DNA of 64,000 bases from assembly GCA_965221205.1 (NCBI GenBank), contig OZ244870.1, positions 2,294,001-2,358,000 of the forward strand. Direction: 5' to 3'. Both the position numbers and the translations under genes were made by a program. The notes beneath the pieces were generated by a model. The model was not told where the DNA came from and did not search any database. It saw only the letters and a list, made by a program, of their open reading frames with translations. How positions within the stretch are numbered: the first letter of the stretch is position 1; each line of letters opens with the position of its first letter. Source of the stretch: CBDFMG01 sp965221205 [NCBI: bacterium]. Lineage in GTDB: Bacteria > SM23-31. This document shows, piece by piece, positions 54,451 through 64,000 of this stretch.

Positions 54451-55980
54451 ATGGCAGAAAAAGAATCCATGGAAAAACAGCTTTGGAGAGCTGCGGACAA
54501 ACTCAGAAAGAATATCGATGCCGCTGAATACAAGCACATCGTACTTGGGTTGATGTTTCTTAAATATATCTCAGATTCTTTTGAGGAACTCTACAGCACG
54601 TTACGCAAAGGTGAAGGCGACGATGCCGGATCCGACCCGGAAGACAGGGATGAGTACAAAGCAGAGAACGTATTTTTTGTGCCTGAAAAAGCCCGCTGGT
54701 CTTATCTGCTGTCCACAGCGAAATTACCCGATATTGGTACAAAAGTGGATGCTGCGATGGATGCCATTGAAAAAGAGAATCCTTCACTCAGAGATGTTCT
54801 GCCAAAAGTTTACGCCAAAAGTAACCTCGACCCCACAAGTCTTGGAGGGTTAATCGATCTAATCGGGAACATCGCTCTGGGCGACGCACAAGCCAGAAGC
54901 GCCGATGTTCTGGGGCACGTATTCGAGTACTTTCTCGGTGAATTCGCGTTAGCCGAAGGCAAGAAGGGCGGGCAGTTCTACACGCCGAGAAGCGTTGTTG
55001 AATTGTTGGTCGAGATGCTTGAACCTTACAAGGGACGAATAGTGGATCCCTGTTGTGGATCGGGCGGAATGTTCGTTCAATCTGAAGAATTTGTTCGCAG
55101 GCATCAGGGGAAAGTCGATAACATTTCGATATACGGCCAGGAAAGCAACCTGACGACATGGCGGCTGGCGAAGATGAACCTCGCACTACGGAGTATCGAC
55201 AGTTCACAGGTGAAGTGGAACAACGAAGGTTCTTTCAAGAACGACAGCCACAAAGATTTAAAAGCCGATTACGTCATTGCCAATCCCCCGTTTAACGACA
55301 GCGACTGGAGCGGCGACGTACTGAGAAAAGACGGTCGATGGAAATACGGAGTACCGCCACCAGGCAATGCGAATTATGCCTGGATACAGCACTTTCTTTA
55401 TCACCTCAGCCCGAGCGGGCAAGCCGGATTTGTATTGGCGAAGGGTTCATTGACCTCGAAAACGTCCGGTGAAGGTGATATCAGGAAAGCATTGATCGAA
55501 GCACGGCTGGTTGACTGTATTGTCAATATGCCCGCTAAGTTGTTCCTCAATACACAAATACCCGCCTGCCTATGGTTCCTGAATCGTAATAAAGCAAACG
55601 GAAAACATCGTAATCGCACAGATGCAATCCTCTTTATCGATGCCCGTACCAGGGGGCGTCTGATAAACCGCAGGACACGGGAATTTTCACCCGGGGATAT
55701 TGCCATAATCGCTGATACCTATCACCGCTGGCGTAATCTTGAGGGCACGTATGAAGATGTCAAGGGGTTCTGTAATTCCGCATCGATCGAACGGGTGAGG
55801 GAACTTGATTATGTGCTTACGCCGGGACGGTATGTGGGTTTGCCGGACGATGAGGATGATTTTGATTTCAACGAACGGTTCACGAAGCTGAAAGCCGAGT
55901 TTGAAGAACAGTTGAAGGAAGAAGAAAAATTGAATGCTTTGATATTAAAGAACTTGAAGAAGGTGAAAATCAATGAGTGA
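54451..55980 (+). CDS. hsdM: type I restriction-modification methyltransferase subunit
   Basis: 509 aa, full length. N-terminal helical HsdM domain (residues 1-130), then an N6-adenine methyltransferase: [14 protein letters not shown]-binding [10 protein letters not shown] and catalytic N-P-P-F at residues 278-281 ([10 protein letters not shown]). It methylates the site recognised by HsdS and forms the M2S core. Its first 74 codons are the segment duplicated twice upstream. It overlaps hsdS by 8 bp. Confidence 0.96.
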   Translation: MAEKESMEKQLWRAADKLRKNIDAAEYKHIVLGLMFLKYISDSFEELYSTLRKGEGDDAGSDPEDRDEYKAENVFFVPEKARWSYLLSTAKLPDIGTKVDAAMDAIEKENPSLRDVLPKVYAKSNLDPTSLGGLIDLIGNIALGDAQARSADVLGHVFEYFLGEFALAEGKKGGQFYTPRSVVELLVEMLEPYKGRIVDPCCGSGGMFVQSEEFVRRHQGKVDNISIYGQESNLTTWRLAKMNLALRSIDSSQVKWNNEGSFKNDSHKDLKADYVIANPPFNDSDWSGDVLRKDGRWKYGVPPPGNANYAWIQHFLYHLSPSGQAGFVLAKGSLTSKTSGEGDIRKALIEARLVDCIVNMPAKLFLNTQIPACLWFLNRNKANGKHRNRTDAILFIDARTRGRLINRRTREFSPGDIAIIADTYHRWRNLEGTYEDVKGFCNSASIERVRELDYVLTPGRYVGLPDDEDDFDFNERFTKLKAEFEEQLKEEEKLNALILKNLKKVKINE

Positions 55981-57214
55981 GTGGAAGGATACTGATTTAG
56001 GTAAAATCCCAATTTCCTGGCAAGTTCTTCCAATAGGAAATTTGGGGGATGTCACAAAATTGGCTGGCTTCGAATATACAAAATATATCAAATATGTAGA
56101 GGATGGAGAAATAATTGCACTAAGAGCCTTAAATGTAAGAGAAGGAATTCTTGATTTAACAAATGTTAAAAGGATTTATAAAAGTGTATCTGATAACCTA
56201 ATAAGGTCTAAGTTATTTGTTGGCGACATCCTTTTTACATATGTTGGCGCTAATATCGGGCAATTCGCATTAGTTGATAAAAATGATAAGTATCATCTTG
56301 CTCCAAATATTTGTAGAATACGGGTTGGTGAAAAATGCCTGCCAAATTTCTTATATAGTTTTTTTAGGACTAAGTACTTTAGAGAAAATTTAGCAAATTA
56401 TAGTGTTGGCAGTTCACAACCGACATTGCCAATGGGAAATATTAGGCAAATTTTGATACTGCTTCCCCCTCTACCCGAGCAGAAAGCCATTGTCTCTGTC
56501 CTTTCGAGTCTCGACGACAAGATAGATCTGCTCCATCGGCAGAACAAAACCCTCGAAGCGATGGCGCAAACGCTTTTCAGACAGTGGTTTGTAGAAGAAG
56601 CACAAGATGATTGGGAGGAGGGTGTTATTAAAGACTTAATCGAGGTTGTGTCAGGATTTGCTTTTAAGAGTTCCTCATTCGTTGAAAGTGGAAAGTATCA
56701 ACTAATTACCATAAAAGGAGTTCAGGATGGTTTTTTAGACATAACTAATGCTGCTAAAATTAATGACATTCCTTCAAGGATGCCAAATTATTGTTTCCTG
56801 CAAAACAGAGACATACTATTGTCATTAACAGGTAATGTTGGAAGATGTTGTCTCGTTGATAGAAATAATTTGCTATTGAATCAACGTGTTGCAAAGTTGC
56901 AACCCAAGAATAATCGTGATTGGGCATTCACATATATATTTTTTCGCCAGAATGGCATGAAAAAAGCCTTAGATGACTTGGCTAAAGGAACCGCACAAGC
57001 CAACCTCAGCCCAATTGAAATGGTGAACATGCAAATACAAATATCTCCGGAATACTTACTTGAAAATTTTTTTAAAGAAGTTACTCCTATTCTGGAGAAA
57101 ATTATGAATAACAAAATTCAAATCCGCACGCTCGAAAAACTGCGGGATACTCTTTTGCCGAAACTGATGAGCGGTAAAGTCCGCGTGGAATATGAACAAG
57201 AAAGAGATTATTGA
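55973..57214 (+). CDS. hsdS: type I restriction-modification specificity subunit
   Basis: 413 aa. Two target-recognition domains (about residues 1-165 and 210-375), each followed by a conserved helix. The central one has [11 protein letters not shown] and [16 protein letters not shown]; the last has [16 protein letters not shown]. The two domains read the two halves of a bipartite site; the target cannot be predicted here. The DNA of the recognition domains is A/T-richer than hsdM and hsdR, suggesting exchange of these domains. Overlaps hsdR by 23 bp. Confidence 0.95.
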   Translation: MSEWKDTDLGKIPISWQVLPIGNLGDVTKLAGFEYTKYIKYVEDGEIIALRALNVREGILDLTNVKRIYKSVSDNLIRSKLFVGDILFTYVGANIGQFALVDKNDKYHLAPNICRIRVGEKCLPNFLYSFFRTKYFRENLANYSVGSSQPTLPMGNIRQILILLPPLPEQKAIVSVLSSLDDKIDLLHRQNKTLEAMAQTLFRQWFVEEAQDDWEEGVIKDLIEVVSGFAFKSSSFVESGKYQLITIKGVQDGFLDITNAAKINDIPSRMPNYCFLQNRDILLSLTGNVGRCCLVDRNNLLLNQRVAKLQPKNNRDWAFTYIFFRQNGMKKALDDLAKGTAQANLSPIEMVNMQIQISPEYLLENFFKEVTPILEKIMNNKIQIRTLEKLRDTLLPKLMSGKVRVEYEQERDY

Positions 57215-60200
57215 GAAAATGAAAAGAATGACCGAAAGCGCTGTAGAGGGTTATGCTATCAAACTGCTTGAGGAAGCAGGTTATCAGTATATATATGCCC
57301 CCTCAATCGCTCCTGACAGCGAAACACCGGAACGAGAATCGTTCGAAGACGTTCTGTTACGTGAACGTCTTCACACCGCAGTCGACCGGATTAATCCTTC
57401 AATCCCGGCAGATACCCGAAAAGACGCCATACAGCAAATAGCAAAATTACATTCACCTGCGTTAATCGGAAACAATGAAACCTTTCACCGGTTACTGACC
57501 GAAGGAATAAGCGTATCGTATCGGAAGAATGGCAGCAGTCGCGGTGATTTCGTCTGGCTCATCGATTTCAACAACCCGGAGAAGAACGAATATATCGTTT
57601 CGAATCAGTTTACGGTTATCGAGAACAATGTAAACAAACGCCCCGATATCATTCTGTTTGTCAATGGTATTCCTTTGGTTGTCATCGAGTTAAAAAATCC
57701 TGCCGATGAAACCGCAACGGTAAAGTCGGCTTTCAGGCAATGTGAGACCTACAAGAAGACTTTACCAGGCCTGTTCACATACAATGGATTTATGATTATT
57801 TCCGATGGTCTGGAAGCGAGAGCAGGTACAATCTCTGCCGGTCTCAGTCGATTCATGGCGTGGAAAACATCTGATGGAAACGTTGAAGCATCTCCACTCA
57901 TTGGTCAACTGCAGACGCTCATTAAGGGGATGCTCAATAAGAAAACGCTGCTGGATCTTATCCGTCATTTTATCGTATTCGAGCAATCCAGAAAAGAAGA
58001 CAAGGAAACAGGTATAATAACCATTCAGACCGTGAAAAAACTCGCAGCGTATCATCAATATTATGCCGCGAATCGTGCTGTGGAATCTACGCTGCGCGCA
58101 TCGGGTTATTCCGTGACCAAATCAAAGCCATCTAAAACCGATATGGTACTGGCGTCAACGAAACGTTACGGCGCTGCCGGGGTGAATGCACAGCCGGTCG
58201 GTGATAGAAAAGGCGGTGTCGTGTGGCATACTCAGGGAAGCGGTAAATCTCTTTCAATGGTTTTTTTTGCCGGAAAGATTGTTTTAGCCCTGGACAACCC
58301 GACTCTAGTCGTTATAACGGATAGAAACGATTTGGATGACCAGTTGTTCGATACATTTGCGGCCTCAAAACAGCTTCTTCGGCAGGAGCCGGTTCAGGCA
58401 GAAAACCGGGACCATCTCAAAACGCTCCTCAAAACAGCGTCCGGGGGTGTTGTTTTTACTACTATACAGAAGTTCCAAACCGATGAAGGCAATGTATTTG
58501 AAGAGTTGTCACGAAGAGAAAATATAATTGTCATAGCTGATGAGGCTCACCGCACACAGTATGGTTTCAAGGCGAAAACGCTGGATGAAAAAGATGGGAA
58601 AGGTGCTCTTGTCGGGAAGAGAACCGTCTACGGGTTTGCGAAATATATGCGCGACGCACTTCCCAATGCCACCTGTCTCGGTTTTACCGGCACACCGGTT
58701 GAAAACACCGACAAAAATACGCGTGCCGTTTTTGGCAATTATGTCGATATCTACGACATTGCGCAAGCTGTCGAAGATAAAGCGACCGTTCCGATTTATT
58801 ACGAAAGCAGGCTTGCCAAAATCATCCTCAGCGAAGAAGGCAGAAAGCTTGTTGCAGAAATGGACGATGAGCTTGACCGTGACGAGCTTTCGGAGACACA
58901 AAAAGCCAAAGTTAGATGGACACAACTGGAAGCGCTTGTTGGCAGTGAAGACAGGATAAAACAGGTGGCTCAGGATATTATCGGTCATTTTGAGCACAGG
59001 CGGGAGGTTTCCGAAGGGAAAGGGATGCTTGTCGCCATGTCGCGCCGAATCGCCGCTGCATTGTACAAGGAAATTGTTGCAATCAAACCTCGTTGGCATC
59101 ATGACGATTTGAGAAAGGGTTTTGTAAAAGTCGTTATGACTTCCGCATCGTCCGACGGTCCTGAAATATCCAGGCATCATACGACAAAAGACCAGCGCAG
59201 AGTATTGACCGATAGAATGAAAGATCCCGAGGATGCGTTGAAACTGGTCATTGTACGGGATATGTGGCTTACCGGTTTTGATGTTCCCTCATTACACACG
59301 CTTTATGTTGACAAACCGATAAGAGGCCATAATCTGATGCAGGCGATTGCGCGTGTGAACCGTGTTTATAAAGACAAACCCGGCGGGCTTGTCGTTGATT
59401 ACCTCGGCATAGCGTCAGACCTTAAAAAAGCCCTCTCTTTTTACTCGGAGAGCGGCGGTAAAGGCGATCCTGCCTTGACACAGGAAAAAGCGGTGCAAAT
59501 AATGCTCGAGAAACGGGAAATCGTTACGCAAATGTATTACGGGTATCCTTATGAAGCATATTTCGAGGCTGATACAGGGAAAAAGCTCTCCATTATCCTC
59601 GAAGCCGAAGAACATATACTCGGGTTGGACAATGGAAGAAAGAGATACATCGATCAAGTCGCGGCATTGTCACAGGCTTTTTCCATAGCCATTCCCCACG
59701 AACACGCGATGGCTGTCAAAGACGAGGTCGCGTTTTTTCAGGCAGTCAAATCACGGTTAGTGAAATTCGACCGTGCCGGCACCGGAAAAACCGATGAGGA
59801 AATCGAAACGGCGATCAAGCAGGTGATTGATAAAGCCCTGGTTACTGAGCAGGTCATCGATGTCTTTGATGCCGCAGGAATCAAGAAGCCGGATATATCT
59901 ATTCTATCTGAAGATTTTCTATTGGAAATAAAGAACATGGAGCACAAGAACATAGCTCTTGAAGTCCTGAAAAAACTGCTCGATGATGAAATCAGGACGA
60001 GATTGAAGAAAAATCTGGTTCAGAGTACATCTCTTATGAAAATGCTTGAAGAGTCCATCAAGAAGTATCATAACAAGATTTTGACGGCTGTGGAAGTCAT
60101 CGAAGAATTGATGGAATTGAGTAAAGAAATTCAAAGAATGGATAAAGAACCGCAGGAGATGGGATTATCTGACTTTGAATATGCATTTTATACAGCTATT

Positions 60201-60458
60201 GCAGATAACGAGAGTGCTCGTGAAGTAATGAAAAAAGATACACTCAGGGAACTGGCGGTCATTCTTTTGGAAAAGGTACGGGCCAATGCTTCAATTGACT
60301 GGACAATCAAGGAAAGTGTCAAGGCAAAATTGAGAGTTATTGTAAAAAAGACTCTGCGACAGTACGGGTATCCTCCCGATATGCAAAAATTGGCAACGGA
60401 AACGGTTCTAAAACAGGCAGAATTAATAGCGGATGAACTCAGTAAAGCAGGTGGTTAA
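57192..60458 (+). CDS. hsdR: type I restriction endonuclease subunit R
   Basis: 1088 aa. The N-terminal PD-(D/E)xK nuclease is visible in R-P-D-I-I-L-F-V-N-G ... V-V-I-E-L-K. The SF2 translocase follows: Walker A H-T-Q-G-S-G-K-S, Walker B region A-D-E-A-H-R-T-Q, T-G-F-T-G-T-P as motif III-like, and A-I-A-R-V-N-R as motif VI. The C-terminal 200 residues are helical and bind HsdM/HsdS. All motifs are intact, so the complex should cut unmodified DNA. Last gene of the operon. Confidence 0.96.
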   Translation: MNKKEIIEKMKRMTESAVEGYAIKLLEEAGYQYIYAPSIAPDSETPERESFEDVLLRERLHTAVDRINPSIPADTRKDAIQQIAKLHSPALIGNNETFHRLLTEGISVSYRKNGSSRGDFVWLIDFNNPEKNEYIVSNQFTVIENNVNKRPDIILFVNGIPLVVIELKNPADETATVKSAFRQCETYKKTLPGLFTYNGFMIISDGLEARAGTISAGLSRFMAWKTSDGNVEASPLIGQLQTLIKGMLNKKTLLDLIRHFIVFEQSRKEDKETGIITIQTVKKLAAYHQYYAANRAVESTLRASGYSVTKSKPSKTDMVLASTKRYGAAGVNAQPVGDRKGGVVWHTQGSGKSLSMVFFAGKIVLALDNPTLVVITDRNDLDDQLFDTFAASKQLLRQEPVQAENRDHLKTLLKTASGGVVFTTIQKFQTDEGNVFEELSRRENIIVIADEAHRTQYGFKAKTLDEKDGKGALVGKRTVYGFAKYMRDALPNATCLGFTGTPVENTDKNTRAVFGNYVDIYDIAQAVEDKATVPIYYESRLAKIILSEEGRKLVAEMDDELDRDELSETQKAKVRWTQLEALVGSEDRIKQVAQDIIGHFEHRREVSEGKGMLVAMSRRIAAALYKEIVAIKPRWHHDDLRKGFVKVVMTSASSDGPEISRHHTTKDQRRVLTDRMKDPEDALKLVIVRDMWLTGFDVPSLHTLYVDKPIRGHNLMQAIARVNRVYKDKPGGLVVDYLGIASDLKKALSFYSESGGKGDPALTQEKAVQIMLEKREIVTQMYYGYPYEAYFEADTGKKLSIILEAEEHILGLDNGRKRYIDQVAALSQAFSIAIPHEHAMAVKDEVAFFQAVKSRLVKFDRAGTGKTDEEIETAIKQVIDKALVTEQVIDVFDAAGIKKPDISILSEDFLLEIKNMEHKNIALEVLKKLLDDEIRTRLKKNLVQSTSLMKMLEESIKKYHNKILTAVEVIEELMELSKEIQRMDKEPQEMGLSDFEYAFYTAIADNESAREVMKKDTLRELAVILLEKVRANASIDWTIKESVKAKLRVIVKKTLRQYGYPPDMQKLATETVLKQAELIADELSKAGG

Positions 60459-60936
60459 AATAAAATCATTGAGACCTGATATTAACAAAAAATAAAAAGT
60501 ACTGATTTGAGGCGCTGTTACCGGATGTTGTTCTCTTGTTAATCTTCAACAAAAAGGTTCGCAGGGTTGTACAGCCCGATTAGATTTTTGAAAGCCATTG
60601 TGACATTTGAAGAACTGAAAAATGAGATGCAGCAGGGAATAAACGGAGAAAATGGACACTAAAAAAGGGAAAATTGGTGACATCAAACGGTTCACAATAT
60701 TCAATAATGATGTTTCAGAGGTTTCGGGAAAATCACACGGCGGCAGAATAAATGGACATCATAACAAAAACGAGTCCGCTCGCGAGGCGCTATCGTGCAA
60801 GCAGCATCTAAGAAAGAAAAAAGAGAAATATTTGAATGTTTAAAAAATTATGTTATTATGTTAGTGATAGTAAGGACTTACCTACTGCCACTAACGAATA
60901 TATCCCGTAAAAACATAGAATTATGAGACATTAACC
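60459..60936. other. segment between hsdR and the next module, with a small coding remnant
   Basis: 478 bp. Around 60559-60660 a frame without start reads K-R-F-A-G-L-Y-S-P-I-R-F-L-K-A-I-V-T-F-E-E-L-K and stops; it is probably the end of a lost gene. A 63-codon frame from 60652 (M-D-T-K-K-G-K) overlaps its last bases and has no relative I know. The last 90 bp are A/T-rich and should hold the promoter of the next gene. Confidence 0.35.
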
Positions 60937-61611
60937 ATGCAAATGTTGAAAGAAAAATCCAATAAAGAAGTTATTAGAGAGCAACAATATAAATTATTAA
61001 GGATGAGATTACAGCAATTAGATCCTACACTTTCAGATATATTTGTAGAATCTTTGCGGGTATTAAAGCAATCAAATAATCCATTTCGATTTAATCTTGC
61101 AGCACATGGTATAAGAACTCTTATAAATTCTTTGCCAGAATCATTAGGTATTCCAGGAAAGGAATTGAAGCAGGCACGAAACGTTAAAATTAACAGTTTG
61201 ATTGAAGTAGTAAAGAAAAAAATGGAAGCAACCTCTTGCAAAAATAATAATTGGAATGGCGAGATAGATAAGCATTTAAGTAAAATGCTTAAAAAAATAG
61301 ATGAATTCTTAAAATGGGATGAAGAACATCCAAAAAAACGTAAGGAAAAAATTACGATGATTTTAGATGCTCTTGATAAATCTCCTGTAGATTTACCGGA
61401 TGTTATAAAATCAAAATATACCGAGATATTTGATATTATTAGAGATTTTTTCGTCGACAAAGCGCACGTCAATAATTTTAATGATTTAGATGAATTTGAA
61501 AAACAGTTAAATTCGTTTGTTAGGTTTATGTTAGACAAATTAGGTACGGAAACAATTAATAGATTGCACTATATTGATGACCTTATTCAGAGGGGGCAAT
61601 CTGATGATTAA
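60937..61611 (+). CDS. unrecognised helical protein of a probable two-gene defence module
   Basis: 224 aa from the ATG at 60937 (a second ATG at 60943). Mostly helical and Lys-rich, with an N-terminal R-x-x-L-R-M-R-L-Q-Q-L-D-P and a block N-P-F-R-F-N-L-A-A-H-G-I-R-T-L-I-N-S-L-P-E near residue 50. The A-A-H-x-x-R-x-L pattern recurs in small helical proteins of defence islands, from memory only. The stop overlaps the start of the next gene by 8 bp, so the two are translationally coupled. No enzyme motif seen. Confidence 0.65.
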   Translation: MQMLKEKSNKEVIREQQYKLLRMRLQQLDPTLSDIFVESLRVLKQSNNPFRFNLAAHGIRTLINSLPESLGIPGKELKQARNVKINSLIEVVKKKMEATSCKNNNWNGEIDKHLSKMLKKIDEFLKWDEEHPKKRKEKITMILDALDKSPVDLPDVIKSKYTEIFDIIRDFFVDKAHVNNFNDLDEFEKQLNSFVRFMLDKLGTETINRLHYIDDLIQRGQSDD

Positions 61612-64000
61612 CGATAAAATTGTAAAAGAAGTAATCGAAAATTTCAAAACGGGAATAAATTATGATTACTTTTTTGAAAAAATAGATTCTCCTGATTGGA
61701 TTGATCCTCTATTAAAAGAAGGATTTTTCAAAAATCCCCCTGAACCCATTAAATCAAAAGTACCGTATTGGCCTGAATCTCAATATTTAGTTCGTGTCGC
61801 CGACAAAGCTCCGAAAAAAGTGCTTTCTATTATTTCAAAACTTACACAAACAGATAATATAAATGTACATCAGGATTGTTGTGAGATAGCATATAAAGCC
61901 TGCAATAAATCACCCGAACTTGCCAAGCTTGCCAAGGAATTTGCGTTACAAGAAGCACAGTGGATAAGTCAGCAGAGTCAAATTCACGGGTTATATCTTG
62001 CGGTGTATGGGAATCTGATTCCTAAGTTAATAAAGTCAGGAATCAAAGATGCATCGTATGAACTTATAAAGGCATTGTTATCAATGCACCATGAAACAAA
62101 AAAGATTAAAACATCTGATAATGATATTGGGGATAATGATATTGAGATAAGCTGGCAGTACAAAAATTTTTTAAATAAAATTACACCTATCGCAACAGAC
62201 TTTATAAGAGAAGATTTTCTGTTATTGTTAATTGAATTAATGGATAAAGCGCTACAATATAAATATGAAAAACCAGAAGATTATTCATATGTCTGGTATT
62301 CATCTATAAAAGAAGGCCCCAATTATGATGGAGAAGGCTCTTTAGATATTTTAGTATCAGGCATTAGAAATACTGCTCAACGAATGGTTGAAAAGAAGTA
62401 TGCTGAATTAGATAGAATCATTCAACGTCTGGAAGAACGCGAATGGTCAATTTTCAAAAGATTATCATTACATATGCTAAGAATATTCTCTTCAGACAAC
62501 TTTGAATTAGTCAAAGAGCGATTAACTAATATAGATATTTTTAAGAATCATAGATTGCACCATGAATATTTCCATTTAATTAAAGAAAATTACTCTAAAC
62601 TCGATAAAGATTCTCAAAATAGAATTCTTGGATGGATTGCAGATGGTCCGGATATAGAAAGATATAAAAAAAATTCATTTGAAGAGATTTCTGAAGAGAC
62701 AATTGCCAGATACATAAAGATTTGGAAACGGGACAAGCTTCTTCCAATTAAGGATTTCCTGCCTGATTCTTTGCAAAAAGAATACAAAAAAATTATAAAA
62801 GAGTACCCAGAACCGCTATGCCCTGATTATGTTTCTAAATCTACATCATCGGGAGCAGGTATTAAAAGTCCAAAGGAACCCCAGAAATTAGGCTCAAGGA
62901 GTATCTCTGAAATAGTTGCATTTCTTAAATCGTGGGAATATTCTGGTAAAGAAGGAGATCCATCGCCTGCAGGTTTAACAATTGATTTAAAGAAATTAGT
63001 CTCTTCCAGACCTATAGATTTTTCCGAAGCAGCTGAACTGTTTATTGGTTTAGATCCGACGTATGTGAGAGGCTTTATTTCAGGACTTGAAAAGCATATT
63101 GGAAGCAAAATTTCCAAAATTACGTGGGAACCTGTTCTGAATCTCTGTGTATGGTCAGTAAACGAACCTAGAGAGATTTTTGGAAGAACCGGTGAACATC
63201 ATACTGTTCTTGATTCGAGTCCTGATCCGAGTTGGGTTTTGGCACGAAAAGGGATTTTAAATTTATTGTCTGATGGGTTAAACTGGGATAATTCCGGATT
63301 AGAAGTTGAGTTGAGAGATCCCGTTTGGAAAATAATTGAAGTGTTAACAAATGACCCAGATCCGACACGTGAATACGAAAAACAATATCTAAGTTCAACC
63401 ATAGATCCTGCTTCACTTTCTATTAATACTGTTCGAGGTCAATCATTTCACACATTAATGGAGTATGCTTTATGGTTAAGAAGAAGGTTTGAAAAACATG
63501 ATAACAACAAAGAGATTTTGGATAACGGGTTGAATGAAATGCCCGAAGTTAATGAAGTATTAGACACTCATTTAAATCTTGGAATAGAGCCATCATTAAC
63601 AGTTAGATCGGTTTATGGACGCTATTTTCCATATTTGGTTCTTTTAGATTCATCTTGGGCTAAGCAAAACATAGAAATGATTTTCCCGAAAAATGAAAAA
63701 TTAAGTGAATATTATGATTCTGCCTGGGAAACATACATAACATTCAACGGACCATATGATGTTATTTTTAAATTGTTGTATAATCATTATTTTGAAGCAG
63801 TGAAAGTGATTGGCAAGAAAGTATATAAAGATTGGGTTTTTTTAAATCCGGATGAATGCCTAACAGAACACTTGATTGATTTCTATTGGAGAAATATAAT
63901 TGAATTGGATGATAAGATACTTTTACATTTTTTCCAGAACTCTCCACAGAAATTCAAAAAGCATGCTTTGATTTTCGCTGGTAAAACATTATATAATGCC
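61604..64000 (+). CDS. large helical-repeat protein, 3' end beyond the window
   Basis: The frame from the ATG at 61604 is open for all 799 codons to the edge of the window. No signal peptide. The N-terminus (W-P-E-S-Q-Y-L-V-R-V-A-D-K-A-P-K-K-V-L-S-I-I) and following segments look like HEAT/ARM-type helical repeats, with many Trp and paired helices. No Walker motif, nuclease or protease signature is visible so far; a catalytic domain may follow past the edge. The 8-bp overlap with the preceding gene and the place behind hsdR point to a defence function. Not recognised. Confidence 0.8.
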   Translation, partial: MINDKIVKEVIENFKTGINYDYFFEKIDSPDWIDPLLKEGFFKNPPEPIKSKVPYWPESQYLVRVADKAPKKVLSIISKLTQTDNINVHQDCCEIAYKACNKSPELAKLAKEFALQEAQWISQQSQIHGLYLAVYGNLIPKLIKSGIKDASYELIKALLSMHHETKKIKTSDNDIGDNDIEISWQYKNFLNKITPIATDFIREDFLLLLIELMDKALQYKYEKPEDYSYVWYSSIKEGPNYDGEGSLDILVSGIRNTAQRMVEKKYAELDRIIQRLEEREWSIFKRLSLHMLRIFSSDNFELVKERLTNIDIFKNHRLHHEYFHLIKENYSKLDKDSQNRILGWIADGPDIERYKKNSFEEISEETIARYIKIWKRDKLLPIKDFLPDSLQKEYKKIIKEYPEPLCPDYVSKSTSSGAGIKSPKEPQKLGSRSISEIVAFLKSWEYSGKEGDPSPAGLTIDLKKLVSSRPIDFSEAAELFIGLDPTYVRGFISGLEKHIGSKISKITWEPVLNLCVWSVNEPREIFGRTGEHHTVLDSSPDPSWVLARKGILNLLSDGLNWDNSGLEVELRDPVWKIIEVLTNDPDPTREYEKQYLSSTIDPASLSINTVRGQSFHTLMEYALWLRRRFEKHDNNKEILDNGLNEMPEVNEVLDTHLNLGIEPSLTVRSVYGRYFPYLVLLDSSWAKQNIEMIFPKNEKLSEYYDSAWETYITFNGPYDVIFKLLYNHYFEAVKVIGKKVYKDWVFLNPDECLTEHLIDFYWRNIIELDDKILLHFFQNSPQKFKKHALIFAGKTLYNA

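Larger units (their letters stand above)
53067..54672 (+). repeat. tandem repeat unit 3 (GAF-HEPN gene + start of intact hsdM)
   Basis: Third direct repeat, about 1.61 kb. It ends at GAGAACGTA inside the intact hsdM, which then continues as a full gene. This is the likely parental arrangement: one GAF-HEPN gene directly upstream of hsdM. Confidence 0.85.

Noticed and set aside
60652-60843. 63-codon frame between hsdR and the 224-aa gene
   Set aside because: Basic, low-information sequence without a relative; it lies beside gene remnants and lacks convincing initiation signals.
1-64000. CRISPR arrays, intact insertion sequences, rRNA genes
   Set aside because: I saw no regularly spaced repeats, no recognisable transposase and no rRNA-like stretch. 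The only large direct repeats are the GAF-HEPN/hsdM units.

Overview
The window (about 38-40% GC by eye, except one GC-rich stretch) looks like a chromosome segment of a Gram-negative bacterium of the FCB superphylum or a neighbouring candidate phylum. Pointers are heptose/LPS genes (rfaE1/rfaE2, LptE), an Omp85 assembly protein next to a giant beta-barrel protein, a long IspG with a central insertion, YbbR, Tyr-rich lipoproteins and few clear Shine-Dalgarno sequences in the core genes. The placement is inferred from gene content only.

Region 1 (1-23.1 kb) is ordinary chromosome: heptose activation, uvrB, purD, a sigma-54 activator next to lptE, a very acidic TPR protein, an Xaa-Pro peptidase, a glycosyltransferase, YbbR, tsaD, glutaredoxin, a YchF-like GTPase, a CtpA protease (minus strand), maf, a RodZ-like protein, small envelope proteins, an Smr protein (minus strand), a PP-loop ATPase and a nitrilase-fold amidase whose stop codon lies inside tRNA-Val(CAC).

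Region 2 (23.1-29.2 kb) is accessory. It holds an M20-fold protein lacking several catalytic residues, a sodium:solute symporter, a decayed TolB-type beta-propeller, and a secreted M24 peptidase broken by a 5-bp tandem duplication. Similar decayed minus-strand tails, integrase-like at most, lie near both ends. The intact genes here carry stronger Shine-Dalgarno sequences than the core genes.

Region 3 (29.2-47.1 kb) is core again: pyrR-pyrB-pyrC; rplM-rpsI-rpsB-tsf-pyrH-frr with a clear promoter and terminator; then NHL protein, giant outer-membrane protein, BamA-like protein, UbiA-type prenyltransferase, cdsA, pgsA-like and ispG.

Region 4 (47.1-64.0 kb) starts at tRNA-Gly(CCC) and is a mosaic defence island: gene debris, a GC-rich outer-membrane protein from another source, and a type I restriction-modification operon (hsdM-hsdS-hsdR). 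Three tandem, diverged copies of a GAF-domain protein with a C-terminal AbiU2/HEPN-like domain (R-x4/5-H motif) precede it. Copies two and three are each preceded by a duplicated 5' end of hsdM, and the intact hsdM follows copy three. This array is the most unusual thing in the window. After hsdR come an unrecognised 224-aa protein and, overlapping it, a large open frame of at least 799 codons that runs off the window; together they look like a second two-gene defence module.
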